This document shows, piece after piece, positions 19,666 to 28,587 of a stretch of 64,000 bases of DNA; position 1 is the first letter of the stretch; each line of letters starts with the position of its first letter. The translations under genes and the position numbers were made by a program. The DNA comes from Streptococcus sp. S1 (GTDB taxonomy: Bacteria; Bacillota; Bacilli; Lactobacillales; Streptococcaceae). The notes under the pieces were generated by a model. It did not search any database. It was not told the DNA's origin and was given only the letters and a program-made list of their open reading frames with translations. The DNA lies in the NCBI RefSeq assembly GCF_034137685.1, contig NZ_CP139418.1, positions 337,001-401,000 of the forward strand, read 5' to 3'.

Positions 19666-19967
19666 ATACCTCCCTTAATCGGACTCAATAAAATCGGCTT
19701 CTTCACTGATTTCAGTGCTGTTTCTACCGCGTCCGCTGCTCCTCCTGTAAATCCGTCTTTCAAATCACTAACTAGGGTCGTTGTAGCAAAAGAGCGCATC
19801 TTTTCGGATTGACCGCCCAAGGTTACCTGCAAACTCATCCCTTCCAACATCATCAAGGCTTTCTGCGTTGCAATCAAACTTCTGATCGCAATCCGCTCTT
19901 GCTCCTTTTTAATCTCTCGATGGAGCTCCTCAATTCGTTCTCTGTCCTCTCCCAGGATCTCTAACAT
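19662..19967 (-). CDS. Unrecognised small helical protein, second of a trio
   Basis: This 101-residue protein is not recognised. Residues 1-45 form a charged helix (EDRERIEELHREIKKEQER), followed by a segment rich in Met, Leu, Gly and Thr and ending in SPIKGGM. It lacks a signal peptide. AGGAG lies 6 bases before the ATG. It overlaps the next gene by 4 bases (ATGA) and starts 13 bases after the previous one, so the three products are probably made together. Confidence 0.6.
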   Translation of the reverse strand: MLEILGEDRERIEELHREIKKEQERIAIRSLIATQKALMMLEGMSLQVTLGGQSEKMRSFATTTLVSDLKDGFTGGAADAVETALKSVKKPILLSPIKGGM

Positions 19968-19980
19968 CTTTTTCTCCTAC

Positions 19981-20538
19981 TTATGAAAAATCAAAGGCCG
20001 TCGCTTGTCCCTTGTCCAAGTCCACCAATTGGGCTGATGCAGCCTCCAGCTGACCTGCCAAGTCTGACAAGCGAGTGGAATAAGCCTTTGCTTGGGCAAG
20101 GTTCTCCGCCTCTACCGCTTGGTCCCAACAAGTATCCATGGAGAACTCTCCTAATAGTTGCTCCACTTCTGCGTCTGTTAAAAATTGGGCCATGCTGTGG
20201 GCCATTTGAGACACCTCAGCAACCTTATGGAAAACCGTCTCCTTAGCCTCTTCCAGCTTATCCTTGACTTCTGTCTCAAAGACAGTTGCTTGCGCTGAAG
20301 CATTCTGCGCTACCGCCAGCACCAATTCCTCCCGCAATTGAATAGTCTGGGTTCCAGACGCGCCTGCCAGTTGCTGATGGAGGCTAGAAATGCTTGGCCT
20401 TTCCTGCCCATACATGGAGACCACCGAAGCAGATGATGGCTGATTTTCTGAAGTGGAAGTTTCCCGATCTCGTTGGGGCATTTCAATAATTTTCTGTGCC
20501 TGATCTTGTCTTCCTTGCACGTCACCTTCTAACTCCAT
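19981..20538 (-). CDS. Unrecognised helical protein, first of a trio
   Basis: This 185-residue protein is not recognised. Residues 1-60 look disordered and rich in Q, E, S and P; the rest is helical and rich in Ala, Glu and Gln, ending in DKGQATAFDFS. I placed the start at 20538 because AAAGGAGG lies 9 bases upstream; an earlier in-frame ATG at 20574 has only a poor site. There is no signal peptide or membrane helix. It may be a type VII-like targeting partner or a structural protein; neither is supported by a clear motif. Confidence 0.6.
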   Translation of the reverse strand: MELEGDVQGRQDQAQKIIEMPQRDRETSTSENQPSSASVVSMYGQERPSISSLHQQLAGASGTQTIQLREELVLAVAQNASAQATVFETEVKDKLEEAKETVFHKVAEVSQMAHSMAQFLTDAEVEQLLGEFSMDTCWDQAVEAENLAQAKAYSTRLSDLAGQLEAASAQLVDLDKGQATAFDFS

Positions 20539-20730
20539 TTGAGATGGCCTCCTTTCTTGGATTTGTTTTTTCATTTCCTATAACTGAAAAAGGATCATAA
20601 CCCTTCAGCTACAGGCAGATTCATACACTATAGGGTAACATAAAATAGCTCGGAATGCTATAAAAATAACACAATTTCTGAAAAAAAGTCTAATTTTTTA
20701 TGAAAAAAACGAGTTTTGGACCCAAATAGC

Positions 20731-20760
20731 AAAAATCCCCCACTCTTTCGAGCGAGGGAT
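20731..20760 (-). terminator. Terminator of adhE
   Basis: Minus strand: ATCCCTCGCTC pairs with GAGTGGGGGAT, followed by TTTTTG. Confidence 0.75.
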
Positions 20761-20791
20761 AGCTGATAAACATCAGTTGTTCGTTGGCGTC

Positions 20792-23443
20792 TTATTTACG
20801 ACGTCCTGGACGTTCCTTGTAACCATAGTATGCATCTTCGATGATTTCTTGCATATGGTCTACCATTGGAAGACGTGGGTTAGCTGGTGAACATTGATCT
20901 TCGTAAGCAAGGAAGGCCAATTCACGAGAATGTTTCTTCCATTCTTTTTCATCGATTCCTTGTGCTTTGAAGTTCATTTCGATACCACAGCGTTCACCGA
21001 GTTCGTATACAGCTTTTGCGTAAGCTTCAACGGCTTCTTCTGGAGTAGAGCATGGAAGTCCTAGCATACGAGCGATATCTTGGTATTTTTCATCTGCACG
21101 GTAGTAGTTGTACTTAGGCCATGTAGCTGTCTTGGCTGGGCGTGTACCGTTGTAGCGGATAACGTATGGAAGCAAGATCGCATTGGTCCGTCCGTGGATG
21201 GTGTGGAATTGCGCACCGATCTTGTGGGCCATTGAGTGAGAAATACCGAGGAAGGCATTGGCGAAGGCCATACCTGCGATCGTTGACGCATTGTGCATCT
21301 TTTCGCGTGAATGGAAGTCCGCATTCTTGACTGAGCTTTCCAAGTTTTCAAAGACAAGTTTAATAGCTTGAAGAGCAAGACCATCTGTGAAGTCGCTAGC
21401 CATTTGTGATACGTAAGCTTCTGTCGCGTGCGTCAAGACGTCCATACCAGTGTCTGCTGCAACAGATCCAGGAACTGTCAATACCAAGGCAGGGTCTACG
21501 ATGGCAACTGTTGGAGTCAATGAGTAGTCTGCGATTGGGTATTTACGGTTGTTGGCTTTATCAGAGATAACGGCAAATGGTGTTACTTCAGATCCTGTAC
21601 CAGATGTTGTTGGGATCGCAATAAATTTGGTCTTCTTACCAAGCAATGGGAACTTGAAGGCACGTTTACGGATATCCATGAATTTTTGAACCAAGTCACG
21701 GAAGTCCACTTCTGGTTGTTCGTAGAAGAGCCACATAACTTTGGCCGCATCCATTGGTGATCCACCACCGAGAGCAATGATGGTATCTGGTTTGAAAGCA
21801 CGCATGATCTCTGTACCACGTTCAACAGTTGTGATATCTGGATCTGGTTCTACGTCTGCAAAGATTTGGTAAACCACCTTGTTGCGACGAAGGTCAAGCT
21901 GTTCGATGATACGATCAAGGAAACCAAGCTCTACCATAGCGTGGTCTGTAACGATCATGACACGTTCAACGTCACGACATTTTTGTAGGTATTCAATTGA
22001 ATCACGTTCAAAGTATGTTTTTGAAGGAAGTTTCATCCATTGCATGTTATTTCTCCGGCGTCCGACTTTTTTGATATTCAAGAGGTTGATAGCACTAACG
22101 TTGTCCCCAACAGAGTTACGTCCGTAAGAACCACATCCAAGTGTCAATGATGGCAAGAAGGCATTGTAAACATCCCCGATACCACCGAAAGTCGAAGGAG
22201 AGTTGCAGATCACACGAATGGCTTTAACTGCTTTACCAAATTCTTTGGTCAATTCTTCATCAGCAGTATGGATGGCTGCTGAGTGACCAAGACCGTTGAA
22301 TTCAACCATTTGGCGAGCTTTGTTAATTCCGTCTTCACGGCTTTCAGATTTCAAAACAGCGATGACTGGTGACAATTTTTCACGAGTCAACGGTTCTTTT
22401 TCGCCAACTTCTTTACATTCTGCCGCAAGGATATTGGTTCCTTCTGGAACAGAGAAACCAGCTTGTTCAGCGATCCATGTTGCTGGTTTCCCAACGATGT
22501 CCGCATTCAATTTCGCACCCGCACAGTTCTTGCTGTTGGCTTTTACACCGAAGCAGAACTCTTCAAGAAGGGCTTTTTCTTTTTTGTTGACAAAGTAAGT
22601 GTGGTAAGATTTGAATTCTTCAACAAACTCATCGTAGATTTCTTTATCGATGATAACCGCTTGTTCAGATGCACAGACCATACCGTTGTCAAATGATTTA
22701 GACATGACGATATCGTGTGCTGCTTGGCGGATATTGGCTGATTTTTCAACGTAAGCAGGAACGTTTCCGGCACCAACCCCAAGAGCTGGTTTTCCACAAG
22801 AATAAGCAGCTTTTACCATGGCGTTACCACCGGTCGCAAGGATCGTAGCAACCCCTTCATGGTTCATAAGGGCACTGGTTGCTTCCATAGAAGGTTGGGT
22901 AATCCATTGCACACAGTTCTCAGGTGCTCCAGCTGCAATTGCTGCATCGCGTACGATTCGTGCCGCATGAGCAGATGATTCTTGAGCAGATGGGTGGAAG
23001 GCAAAGACGATAGGGTTCCGTGTCTTCAAGGAAATCAATGCTTTAAAGATTGCTGTTGAAGTAGGGTTGGTTGTAGGAGTGATCCCACAGACAACTCCGA
23101 CTGGCTCCGCAATCAGGGTCAAACCAGTGACGTCATCTTCTGAAATGACACCAACTGTCTTGGTGTGACGCATGTTGTTTACAACGTGTTCACAAGCGAA
23201 CAAGTTCTTCGTCGCCTTGTCTTCAAAGACTCCACGACCAGTTTCTTCATAAGCATGAAGAGCGAGCTCACCGTGTGCGTCAAGAGCAGCTACAGATGCT
23301 TTCGCTACAATGTAGTCGACTTGCTCCTGGTTCAATTTGCGCATTTCTTCAAGCGCCACTAGCGCTTTTTGCACCAACTCGTCTACGTGTTTTTCAGCAG
23401 CGAGTTTCTTTTCTTCAGGTGAGAGAGTTTTTTTATCAGCCAT
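20792..23443 (-). CDS. adhE: Bifunctional acetaldehyde-CoA/alcohol dehydrogenase
   Basis: This 883-residue enzyme reduces acetyl-CoA to acetaldehyde and then to ethanol, using two NADH, in mixed-acid fermentation. The N-terminal aldehyde dehydrogenase part carries the catalytic C257 in FDNGMVCASE. The C-terminal iron-dependent alcohol dehydrogenase part carries GGGSPMDAAK and the metal-binding region ATEAYVS...GISHSMAHKIGA. Such proteins form long filaments called spirosomes. It is a single-gene unit. The upstream region holds Rex-like operators and a CcpA site, fitting NADH/NAD and sugar control. Confidence 0.96.
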   Translation of the reverse strand: MADKKTLSPEEKKLAAEKHVDELVQKALVALEEMRKLNQEQVDYIVAKASVAALDAHGELALHAYEETGRGVFEDKATKNLFACEHVVNNMRHTKTVGVISEDDVTGLTLIAEPVGVVCGITPTTNPTSTAIFKALISLKTRNPIVFAFHPSAQESSAHAARIVRDAAIAAGAPENCVQWITQPSMEATSALMNHEGVATILATGGNAMVKAAYSCGKPALGVGAGNVPAYVEKSANIRQAAHDIVMSKSFDNGMVCASEQAVIIDKEIYDEFVEEFKSYHTYFVNKKEKALLEEFCFGVKANSKNCAGAKLNADIVGKPATWIAEQAGFSVPEGTNILAAECKEVGEKEPLTREKLSPVIAVLKSESREDGINKARQMVEFNGLGHSAAIHTADEELTKEFGKAVKAIRVICNSPSTFGGIGDVYNAFLPSLTLGCGSYGRNSVGDNVSAINLLNIKKVGRRRNNMQWMKLPSKTYFERDSIEYLQKCRDVERVMIVTDHAMVELGFLDRIIEQLDLRRNKVVYQIFADVEPDPDITTVERGTEIMRAFKPDTIIALGGGSPMDAAKVMWLFYEQPEVDFRDLVQKFMDIRKRAFKFPLLGKKTKFIAIPTTSGTGSEVTPFAVISDKANNRKYPIADYSLTPTVAIVDPALVLTVPGSVAADTGMDVLTHATEAYVSQMASDFTDGLALQAIKLVFENLESSVKNADFHSREKMHNASTIAGMAFANAFLGISHSMAHKIGAQFHTIHGRTNAILLPYVIRYNGTRPAKTATWPKYNYYRADEKYQDIARMLGLPCSTPEEAVEAYAKAVYELGERCGIEMNFKAQGIDEKEWKKHSRELAFLAYEDQCSPANPRLPMVDHMQEIIEDAYYGYKERPGRRK

Positions 23444-23537
23444 TTGATGCTTTCCTCCAATGTTTGAAACCCTTATCCTTTTCTAGAACTTTTTCATGTT
23501 TTCGGAAATTTTCAAGAATAGTGTAAGAAATTTCTAT

Positions 23538-23555
23538 TTGTTAATTATTTCACAA
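23538..23555 (-). promoter_or_regulatory. Rex operator just downstream of the adhE promoter
   Basis: TTGTTAATTATTTCACAA is close to the Rex consensus TTGTGA-N6-TCACAA. It begins five bases after the -10, where a bound NADH-sensing Rex protein would block transcription. Confidence 0.65.
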
Positions 23556-23559
23556 TATA

Positions 23560-23588
23560 ATTGTACTCTATTTTGAGATTTTTGTAAA
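23560..23588 (-). promoter_or_regulatory. adhE promoter
   Basis: Minus strand: TTTACA, 17 bases, TACAAT. The start codon lies about 115 bases downstream, giving a long leader. Confidence 0.6.
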
Positions 23589-23601
23589 CACTTCCAAGCA
23601 A

Positions 23602-23634
23602 CTTTCACAAAGAATTTTTTGAAGTTTGTGAAAG
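23602..23634. promoter_or_regulatory. Second Rex-like inverted repeat upstream of adhE
   Basis: CTTTCACAAA and TTTGTGAAAG, perfect 10-base arms separated by 13 bases. The spacing is wider than a standard Rex site, so this may be two half-sites or a hairpin. Confidence 0.4.
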
Positions 23635-23676
23635 TTTCATCAATTCTATTGCTGTGAAAGCAATTATCTAGCAAAA

Positions 23677-23713
23677 TTGTGAAAAAATAATTAAAAAATT
23701 TTTTTCTTCACAA
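23677..23713. promoter_or_regulatory. Third pair of Rex-like half-sites upstream of adhE
   Basis: TTGTGAA at 23677 and TTCACAA at 23707 flank an AT-only stretch. With the two sites above, this makes three inverted TTGTGA/TCACAA pairs within 180 bases. Confidence 0.35.
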
Positions 23714-23735
23714 AAAGATGTTTTCAATTTATTTT

Positions 23736-23749
23736 TGTAAGCGTTTTCT
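23736..23749. promoter_or_regulatory. CcpA cre site upstream of adhE
   Basis: TGTAAGCGTTTTCT matches TGWAARCGYTWNCW at all 14 positions. It lies about 150 bases upstream of the adhE -35, where CcpA more often activates than represses. Confidence 0.65.
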
Positions 23750-23760
23750 TAATCTTACTA

Positions 23761-23797
23761 AAAAAAGCAGCTTTTTACAAGTAAAAAGTTGCTTTTT
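23761..23797 (-). terminator. Terminator of the ruvB-to-acyltransferase operon
   Basis: AAAAAGCAGCTTTTTAC pairs with GTAAAAAGTTGCTTTTT; T runs on both sides make it usable in either direction. Confidence 0.65.
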
Positions 23798-23845
23798 GTT
23801 TTATTTTGTTAGAATTTGTTTTGTTTCAGTTTCAGAGAAGCGTTT

Positions 23846-25648
23846 TTACTTCTTGACTGGACCTTTTTCAGCCTTATCAAGGGCTTCTTTGACGGTTTGA
23901 GCATAGAGTTCTCCACCATTGGTTTCCATATTGAAGTGAACAGAGTCTGTTCCCACCCAAATATTTGGATTTTCAATTGCTACTTGGTACCAGTCCGCAA
24001 TCGTGATGAAGTCGTATTTCTTGGCTAGTTCCAACTCATAAAGACGAGTTTGAACCGATTCACTGGACTGATCGTTGGCATAGCGACCATCATATGGTGT
24101 CACAAGGATCAAGCGACGGCCTTTTGGAAGTTTTTCAACATACTGATCCAGCAACTCTTTGTAGTTGCTCACGGTATTGGTTCCTAGGGCAATGACCACA
24201 TTTTTTAGGAGAACTTTATTGGAGATATCGGTCTCAAAGACCTTCATTCCATTTTCCAACTGACGGCTCACCACTGCATCGATCTGGATACCAGGAATGG
24301 CTTTAGTCAAGTAGTCCTGCGCTCGCAAGTTAACCGAATCACCGATCATGGTCACACCATTTGAGACATTATAGTCTGTTGCAGTAGCATTCTCCACCTG
24401 CGTCCGTGTGACTTGCATTTTGCTATCTGCTTGATTGAGCCCACTCACTACCAAACTCTCATCAAAAGCTCCGACGGTTGGTGCAAAGGCAGAGATCCCG
24501 ATCATCAAGAGAGCCAGAGGAATCATGAGGTAAAAGATCGGCTTGGTCAAAAAGCTGAGATCCATCTTCATGCCAAAGACACGAGGCTCCTTACCTGCAA
24601 TGGTTGGCTCCAAAATATAGAAGGAGAGAGCCGTTAAAATCAAGGAAACAATCGTCGTCACAAATGCTGCCATCATATTTCCCAAATGTTGAGAGAAGAT
24701 GATAAAGAAAGGCCAGTGGAAAAGATAAACGCCATAACTGGTATCCGCAAGAAAATTGAGGATGACCGGCTCTTTTTTATTCGGAGTCTTCTCATGGAGA
24801 ATGCGGGCCGAAAGAATCATGGCACCAGCTGCGATTGTCGCTGCTAGAAAGCCGAATAGATAGGTCCACAAGCTATCAAATGGTAAGAAAAGGCTGAGTA
24901 CAAATAAGAAGGCAAAGCTTCCCCCCAAGACCGATAAGGTCTTTTTCATGCTCCACGACTGCACCAGCTTTGTAAAGTTCGGGCTGACATCAGCAATCCC
25001 TGTCACCGTTGCTAGACACGATCCCGCAAAGAAGGGGAAGATGTGAGTGAAACTAGAGAAATAGATGGTAGAGAAATTAGCTGTCAGAAAGGCGCGGATG
25101 AACATAGACAAGAAGGTAAAGAGAAAGAGCCCGCTGGATGCGAAAAAGAGCATACCTCGGTATTGTCCAACCGTCTTAGCCCGCTTAGCTAAGAACCACG
25201 CCAAAAGTGCCCAGAGCACATAATAATGCACTTCTAGGGCCAAGCTCCACGTATGAAGGAAGAGATGCGGAATGAAGTTACTTTCGTAACTACCACCCGT
25301 TGCCATCTCAAAGAAATTAGTCACAAAACCAAAGACCGCCGCAATCTGGGTCCCAATACCAGCCACATAGTCACGTTGGACCATAAAGGTAAAGGGCATC
25401 ACGATCAAAACCATAAAGACAAGTGGCGGTACAATCCTATAAAAACGTCGCTTCAAGAAAGCCAGGTAGTCGATTCCTTGCTTACGCGCAAATTCATCAA
25501 TCAAGAGCGCTGTAATCAAGAATCCTGAGAAGGTGAAGAAAATATCTACTCCAATGAAACCTCCAGGAAAGGACTTCTGGAAGAAATGGTAGAGCAATAC
25601 CAATAAGAGTCCTGTGACGCGGACTAGCGAAAACCATTTAATGCGCAT
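23846..25648 (-). CDS. OatA-like peptidoglycan or surface polysaccharide O-acetyltransferase
   Basis: This 600-residue protein joins an acyltransferase-3 membrane domain (residues 1 to about 385, ten or so helices, with LYHFFQKSFPGGFIGVDIFF) to an extracellular SGNH domain (about 420-600). The SGNH serine is in MIGDSVNLR and the Asp/His pair in GTDSVHF. This layout is that of OatA/Adr, which O-acetylates muramic acid and gives lysozyme resistance. The exact acceptor is not proven by sequence. Its ATG overlaps the MORN gene by 11 bases. Confidence 0.85.
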   Translation of the reverse strand: MRIKWFSLVRVTGLLLVLLYHFFQKSFPGGFIGVDIFFTFSGFLITALLIDEFARKQGIDYLAFLKRRFYRIVPPLVFMVLIVMPFTFMVQRDYVAGIGTQIAAVFGFVTNFFEMATGGSYESNFIPHLFLHTWSLALEVHYYVLWALLAWFLAKRAKTVGQYRGMLFFASSGLFLFTFLSMFIRAFLTANFSTIYFSSFTHIFPFFAGSCLATVTGIADVSPNFTKLVQSWSMKKTLSVLGGSFAFLFVLSLFLPFDSLWTYLFGFLAATIAAGAMILSARILHEKTPNKKEPVILNFLADTSYGVYLFHWPFFIIFSQHLGNMMAAFVTTIVSLILTALSFYILEPTIAGKEPRVFGMKMDLSFLTKPIFYLMIPLALLMIGISAFAPTVGAFDESLVVSGLNQADSKMQVTRTQVENATATDYNVSNGVTMIGDSVNLRAQDYLTKAIPGIQIDAVVSRQLENGMKVFETDISNKVLLKNVVIALGTNTVSNYKELLDQYVEKLPKGRRLILVTPYDGRYANDQSSESVQTRLYELELAKKYDFITIADWYQVAIENPNIWVGTDSVHFNMETNGGELYAQTVKEALDKAEKGPVKK

Positions 25649-26042
25649 TTTGATAAATCCCCTGCTTGAATGTTCCTTTGTATACGACGTTAGCTTCTGT
25701 CGTTAAGGTTCCTTTGCCCTCCGGCTGACCATTGACAAACTGTCCTTCATAAGTCCAACCATCCTTGGACTTGAACTTGCCATAACCACTAAAAGAGCCG
25801 TTGACGAGGTTCCCTGTATAGGTATCCCCATTTTTAAAGGTGACGGTTCCCTTGCCATTCATCTTACCACGGACCAAACTTCCGTCGTAATGGATCGCCC
25901 CCTTATCCAAGGTCAAGACACCCTGACCTGGAATGGCTGAAAAGAAAACCAGCAAAGCAGATAGAATAATCACTACTAATGCTGCTATTTCTAAATTTTT
26001 TCGTGTCAGATAGACCTTATAAGTCTCATAAAATTCTTTCAT
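25638..26042 (-). CDS. Membrane-anchored MORN-repeat protein
   Basis: This 134-residue protein has one membrane helix (about residues 20-40) followed by four MORN-like repeats of the form YxGxxxxGxxxGxGxxxxxxG from about residue 52 to the end (YDGSLVRGKMNGKGTVTF is the first). MORN repeats often bind lipids or form rods. The start at 26042 is the first ATG; a TTG eight codons earlier is possible and neither has a strong ribosome site. It precedes and overlaps the acyltransferase gene, so the two may work together at the envelope. Confidence 0.72.
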   Translation of the reverse strand: MKEFYETYKVYLTRKNLEIAALVVIILSALLVFFSAIPGQGVLTLDKGAIHYDGSLVRGKMNGKGTVTFKNGDTYTGNLVNGSFSGYGKFKSKDGWTYEGQFVNGQPEGKGTLTTEANVVYKGTFKQGIYQNAH

Positions 26043-26070
26043 ATTCTGTATTCTCTCACATATCAAACTC

Positions 26071-26496
26071 TTAAGAAGTTGCTAACTGATCTAACCAAGC
26101 CTTACAGCCAGTCAGGACTCTGGAATAGGTCTCCTCAAAATCACCAGTATACCACGGATCTGGCACGCTTTCAGCAGCAAAAAGATGAATCTTGTGCTCT
26201 GTCCCTGCAGGAGCCATTCGCTTCAGATCTGCTACATTGTTTTCGTCCATCCCTAGGATCAAATCAAAGTTGTAAAAATCCTCTTCCTTGATCTGTAAGG
26301 AAGTCTTAGCTGGATCATACGGGACCTGGTGTTGTTGAAAGATTTTCTGGGTTCCCCGATGGATAGGATTGCCATGTTCCCAGCTAGAGGTGGCCCGGCT
26401 TTCAATCTCATACTGATCCGTCAAATCCTTCATGACAAACTCTGCCATAGGGCTCCGACAAATATTTCCTAAGCAGACAAAGACGATTTTTTTCAT
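26071..26496 (-). CDS. Low-molecular-weight protein tyrosine phosphatase
   Basis: This 141-residue enzyme has the phosphate loop CLGNICRS at residues 8-15 (nucleophile C8, R14) and the general-acid aspartate in DPWYTGDFEET. I took the ATG at 26496, with AGGTGG just before it; a longer upstream frame would add 38 residues of unrelated sequence. It has its own extended -10 (TGTTATAAT, 26587-26579 on the minus strand) after a terminator, so it begins a separate unit with the MORN and acyltransferase genes. Confidence 0.88.
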   Translation of the reverse strand: MKKIVFVCLGNICRSPMAEFVMKDLTDQYEIESRATSSWEHGNPIHRGTQKIFQQHQVPYDPAKTSLQIKEEDFYNFDLILGMDENNVADLKRMAPAGTEHKIHLFAAESVPDPWYTGDFEETYSRVLTGCKAWLDQLATS

Positions 26497-26631
26497 GATT
26501 CCACCTAACTCCTTGTTCGGACTGCCCAACCTAGCTGAGCACTTTGCTTCCACTATGGAAAACCAGCATACCATTACTATTATAACAAAAATGTGACAGA
26601 AAAATGACAAAGGGACTCCATCATTTTAAAG

Positions 26632-26660
26632 AAAAATCAGATTCCTTTTTCAAATCTGAT
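26632..26660 (-). terminator. Terminator after the nucleotidyltransferase gene
   Basis: Minus strand: ATCAGATT pairs with AATCTGAT, followed by TTTTCTTT. Confidence 0.65.
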
Positions 26661-26668
26661 CTGTTTCT

Positions 26669-27235
26669 CTATTTTGGAAAACGAACCTCTAATGGAGGCC
26701 ATTTGCTCTGCCAATTTTTCTTTTTCATCCGCTCTGTATAAACTGCTAAACGCTCTGGACTGGCTAAAAAATGCGGAGTTGGCTGAACGATGAAGTCTTC
26801 GATATCCTTTGTCCCATAAGGGAGAAAGAGCTCTAGCTGACCATCTTTCCTTAAGCGAACTGCAAGTGCCGTACACTGCTCGGGGTATTTGGAAACCGCA
26901 TCACAGGCACTGCGATAAGGGACCGTTCCCGGGCTATGCTGGTGCATGTAGACTTGATTTTTCACTTCCCAAGCGTACTGGGGATGATTCTTCTTTAATT
27001 CCTGCTCAATCTGCAGAGTCTCCTCATAGCTGATCTCAGGGTCATAAAAGACCAGATCCATATCAGTTGTTGCGTCAAACCCAGGTCTGCCAGAGAGCTG
27101 GTTCCAGATGAAATTTCGCACCGCTCCTGCTGCTAACCAAGCATCTACCAAGTCCAGATCTCGAATAATAGTCAAGACTTTCATCATCTCTGGATCCGCT
27201 TGGATCTGTTCTACTATCGCTTCTTCCGTCAGCAT
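26669..27235 (-). CDS. Nucleotidyltransferase-fold protein of unknown substrate
   Basis: This 188-residue protein resembles the DUF925/COG3575 nucleotidyltransferase-like family. Key stretches are AWLAAGAVRNFIWNQLSG and TTDMDLVFYDP, where the DxD-type pair would hold metal. It starts 6 bases after ruvB ends and is probably co-transcribed with it. The substrate is unknown; an RNA, antibiotic or nucleotide target cannot be chosen from sequence. Confidence 0.75.
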   Translation of the reverse strand: MLTEEAIVEQIQADPEMMKVLTIIRDLDLVDAWLAAGAVRNFIWNQLSGRPGFDATTDMDLVFYDPEISYEETLQIEQELKKNHPQYAWEVKNQVYMHQHSPGTVPYRSACDAVSKYPEQCTALAVRLRKDGQLELFLPYGTKDIEDFIVQPTPHFLASPERLAVYTERMKKKNWQSKWPPLEVRFPK

Positions 27236-27241
27236 CTTCTT

Positions 27242-28240
27242 CTAGTCTCCATTGTAGGGATAACCCAGGTGTTCATAGGCCTTGCGGGTCGCCACGCGCC
27301 CTGTCCGAGTCCGCATGATAAAGCCTTTTTGAATCAAGTAAGGCTCATACATATCTTCTACGGTCTCACGCTCTTCGGCAATGTTGACCGATAGAGTCCC
27401 AAGCCCGACAGGGCCACCGCCGTACATTTCAATCATGGTGCGCAGGATCTTTTGATCGATATAGTCCAGCCCTTCATGGTCCACATCTAGCATGGTGAGA
27501 GCCTTGTCGGTAATGGTATCATCAATCAAGCCATCCCCCATAATCTGGGCAAAATCGCGCACCCGCTTCAGCAAACGGTTGGCAATCCGAGGAGTCCCAC
27601 GACTACGAAGAGAAAGCTCTTCGGCAGCTTCGTGGGTAATTTCCATCTCAAAGATCTCGGCGGTCCGCTCGACAATCTCTGTCAAATCATCTTGCTCATA
27701 GTATTCCATGTGCCCCGTAATTCCAAAGCGAGCGCGTAAGGGATTGGACAGCATACCAGCTCGAGTCGTTGCCCCAATCAAAGTGAAAGGAGGGAGATCC
27801 AGATGGACACTCCGACTGGTCTCGCCAGCGCCAATCATGATATCGATATAAAAATCTTCCATGGCGCTGTAAAGCACTTCTTCGACTGACATAGGCAGAC
27901 GGTGGATCTCATCGATAAAGAGGACATCGCCCGGCTCTAGATCATTAAGAATCGCTACCAAATCACCGGCCTTTTCAATGACAGGACCGGAAGTCTGCTT
28001 GAGATTGACGCCCAGTTCATTGGCAATGACAAAAGCCATGGTGGTTTTCCCAAGTCCCGGAGGGCCAAAAAGAAGAACATGATCCAGCGCTTCATCCCGA
28101 AGCTTAGCCGCCTCAATAAAGATTTTCAGCTGGTCCTTGACCTTATCTTGACCAATATATTCATGTAAATATTGCGGGCGCAGCGTCCGTTCAACAGCCT
28201 CTTCATCGCCCATGATTTCATTGTCTAAAATTCTACTCAT
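27242..28240 (-). CDS. ruvB: Holliday junction branch-migration ATPase RuvB
   Basis: This 332-residue AAA+ motor drives branch migration of Holliday junctions together with RuvA. Walker A is GPPGLGKT at residues 59-66, Walker B is FIDEIH around residue 110, and the sensor motif [10 protein letters not shown] follows. The C-terminal winged helix binds DNA. I chose the ATG at 28240 ([11 protein letters not shown]), the usual start in streptococci. It has no ribosome-binding site, and a -10 element ends only 7 bases upstream, so the message may be leaderless. Confidence 0.95.
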   Translation of the reverse strand: MSRILDNEIMGDEEAVERTLRPQYLHEYIGQDKVKDQLKIFIEAAKLRDEALDHVLLFGPPGLGKTTMAFVIANELGVNLKQTSGPVIEKAGDLVAILNDLEPGDVLFIDEIHRLPMSVEEVLYSAMEDFYIDIMIGAGETSRSVHLDLPPFTLIGATTRAGMLSNPLRARFGITGHMEYYEQDDLTEIVERTAEIFEMEITHEAAEELSLRSRGTPRIANRLLKRVRDFAQIMGDGLIDDTITDKALTMLDVDHEGLDYIDQKILRTMIEMYGGGPVGLGTLSVNIAEERETVEDMYEPYLIQKGFIMRTRTGRVATRKAYEHLGYPYNGD

Positions 28241-28247
28241 ACAGTCT

Positions 28248-28256
28248 ATTATAGCA
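28248..28256 (-). promoter_or_regulatory. Extended -10 promoter directly before ruvB
   Basis: Minus strand TGCTATAAT, an extended -10 with no good -35. Transcription would begin at or one base before the ATG at 28240. Confidence 0.55.
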
Positions 28257-28371
28257 AAAAATGATACCTTCGGTACCACAAATAGAATGTGTTTTTTAAA
28301 GATCCTAGTTCTCACTAGCGTTCGAACTGCGTCAACGTACCTAAGCTCACTAACGTTTGCTAAGGTACGTA

Positions 28372-28399
28372 GAAAAAGCCACCGGTTTTGGTGGCTCTT
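28372..28399 (-). terminator. Probable terminator downstream of galM; contents of the 28241-28587 gap
   Basis: Minus strand: AGCCACC pairs with GGTGGCT and runs into TTTTTC. The gap between ruvB and galM also holds a longer inverted repeat (ACGTACCT at 28335 with AGGTACGT at 28363) and, on the plus strand, a tiny frame of 14 codons behind AGGAGG near 28460. I see no real gene in the 347-base gap. Confidence 0.55.
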
Positions 28400-28587
28400 A
28401 TAGGGAGATTATTATGAAAAAGTTTTAGGAGTTTTATCATTCAAAGTTAGGAGGTTTTTGATGATGGTATTAGTATACAATAGGAAGCTTAAACTTTCCT
28501 TATAGTTTTTCTAGAATTTTTTTCGAGAAAAAGAGGAGGTCTCAAGCAAGAATTTCACATCCTTGTTTGACCACTCCCCTTTCCTCC

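Noticed and set aside
28425-28505. Tiny plus-strand frames behind AGGAGG in the ruvB-galM gap
   Set aside because: Only 14 codons or fewer, no promoter seen, and no recognisable peptide pattern.
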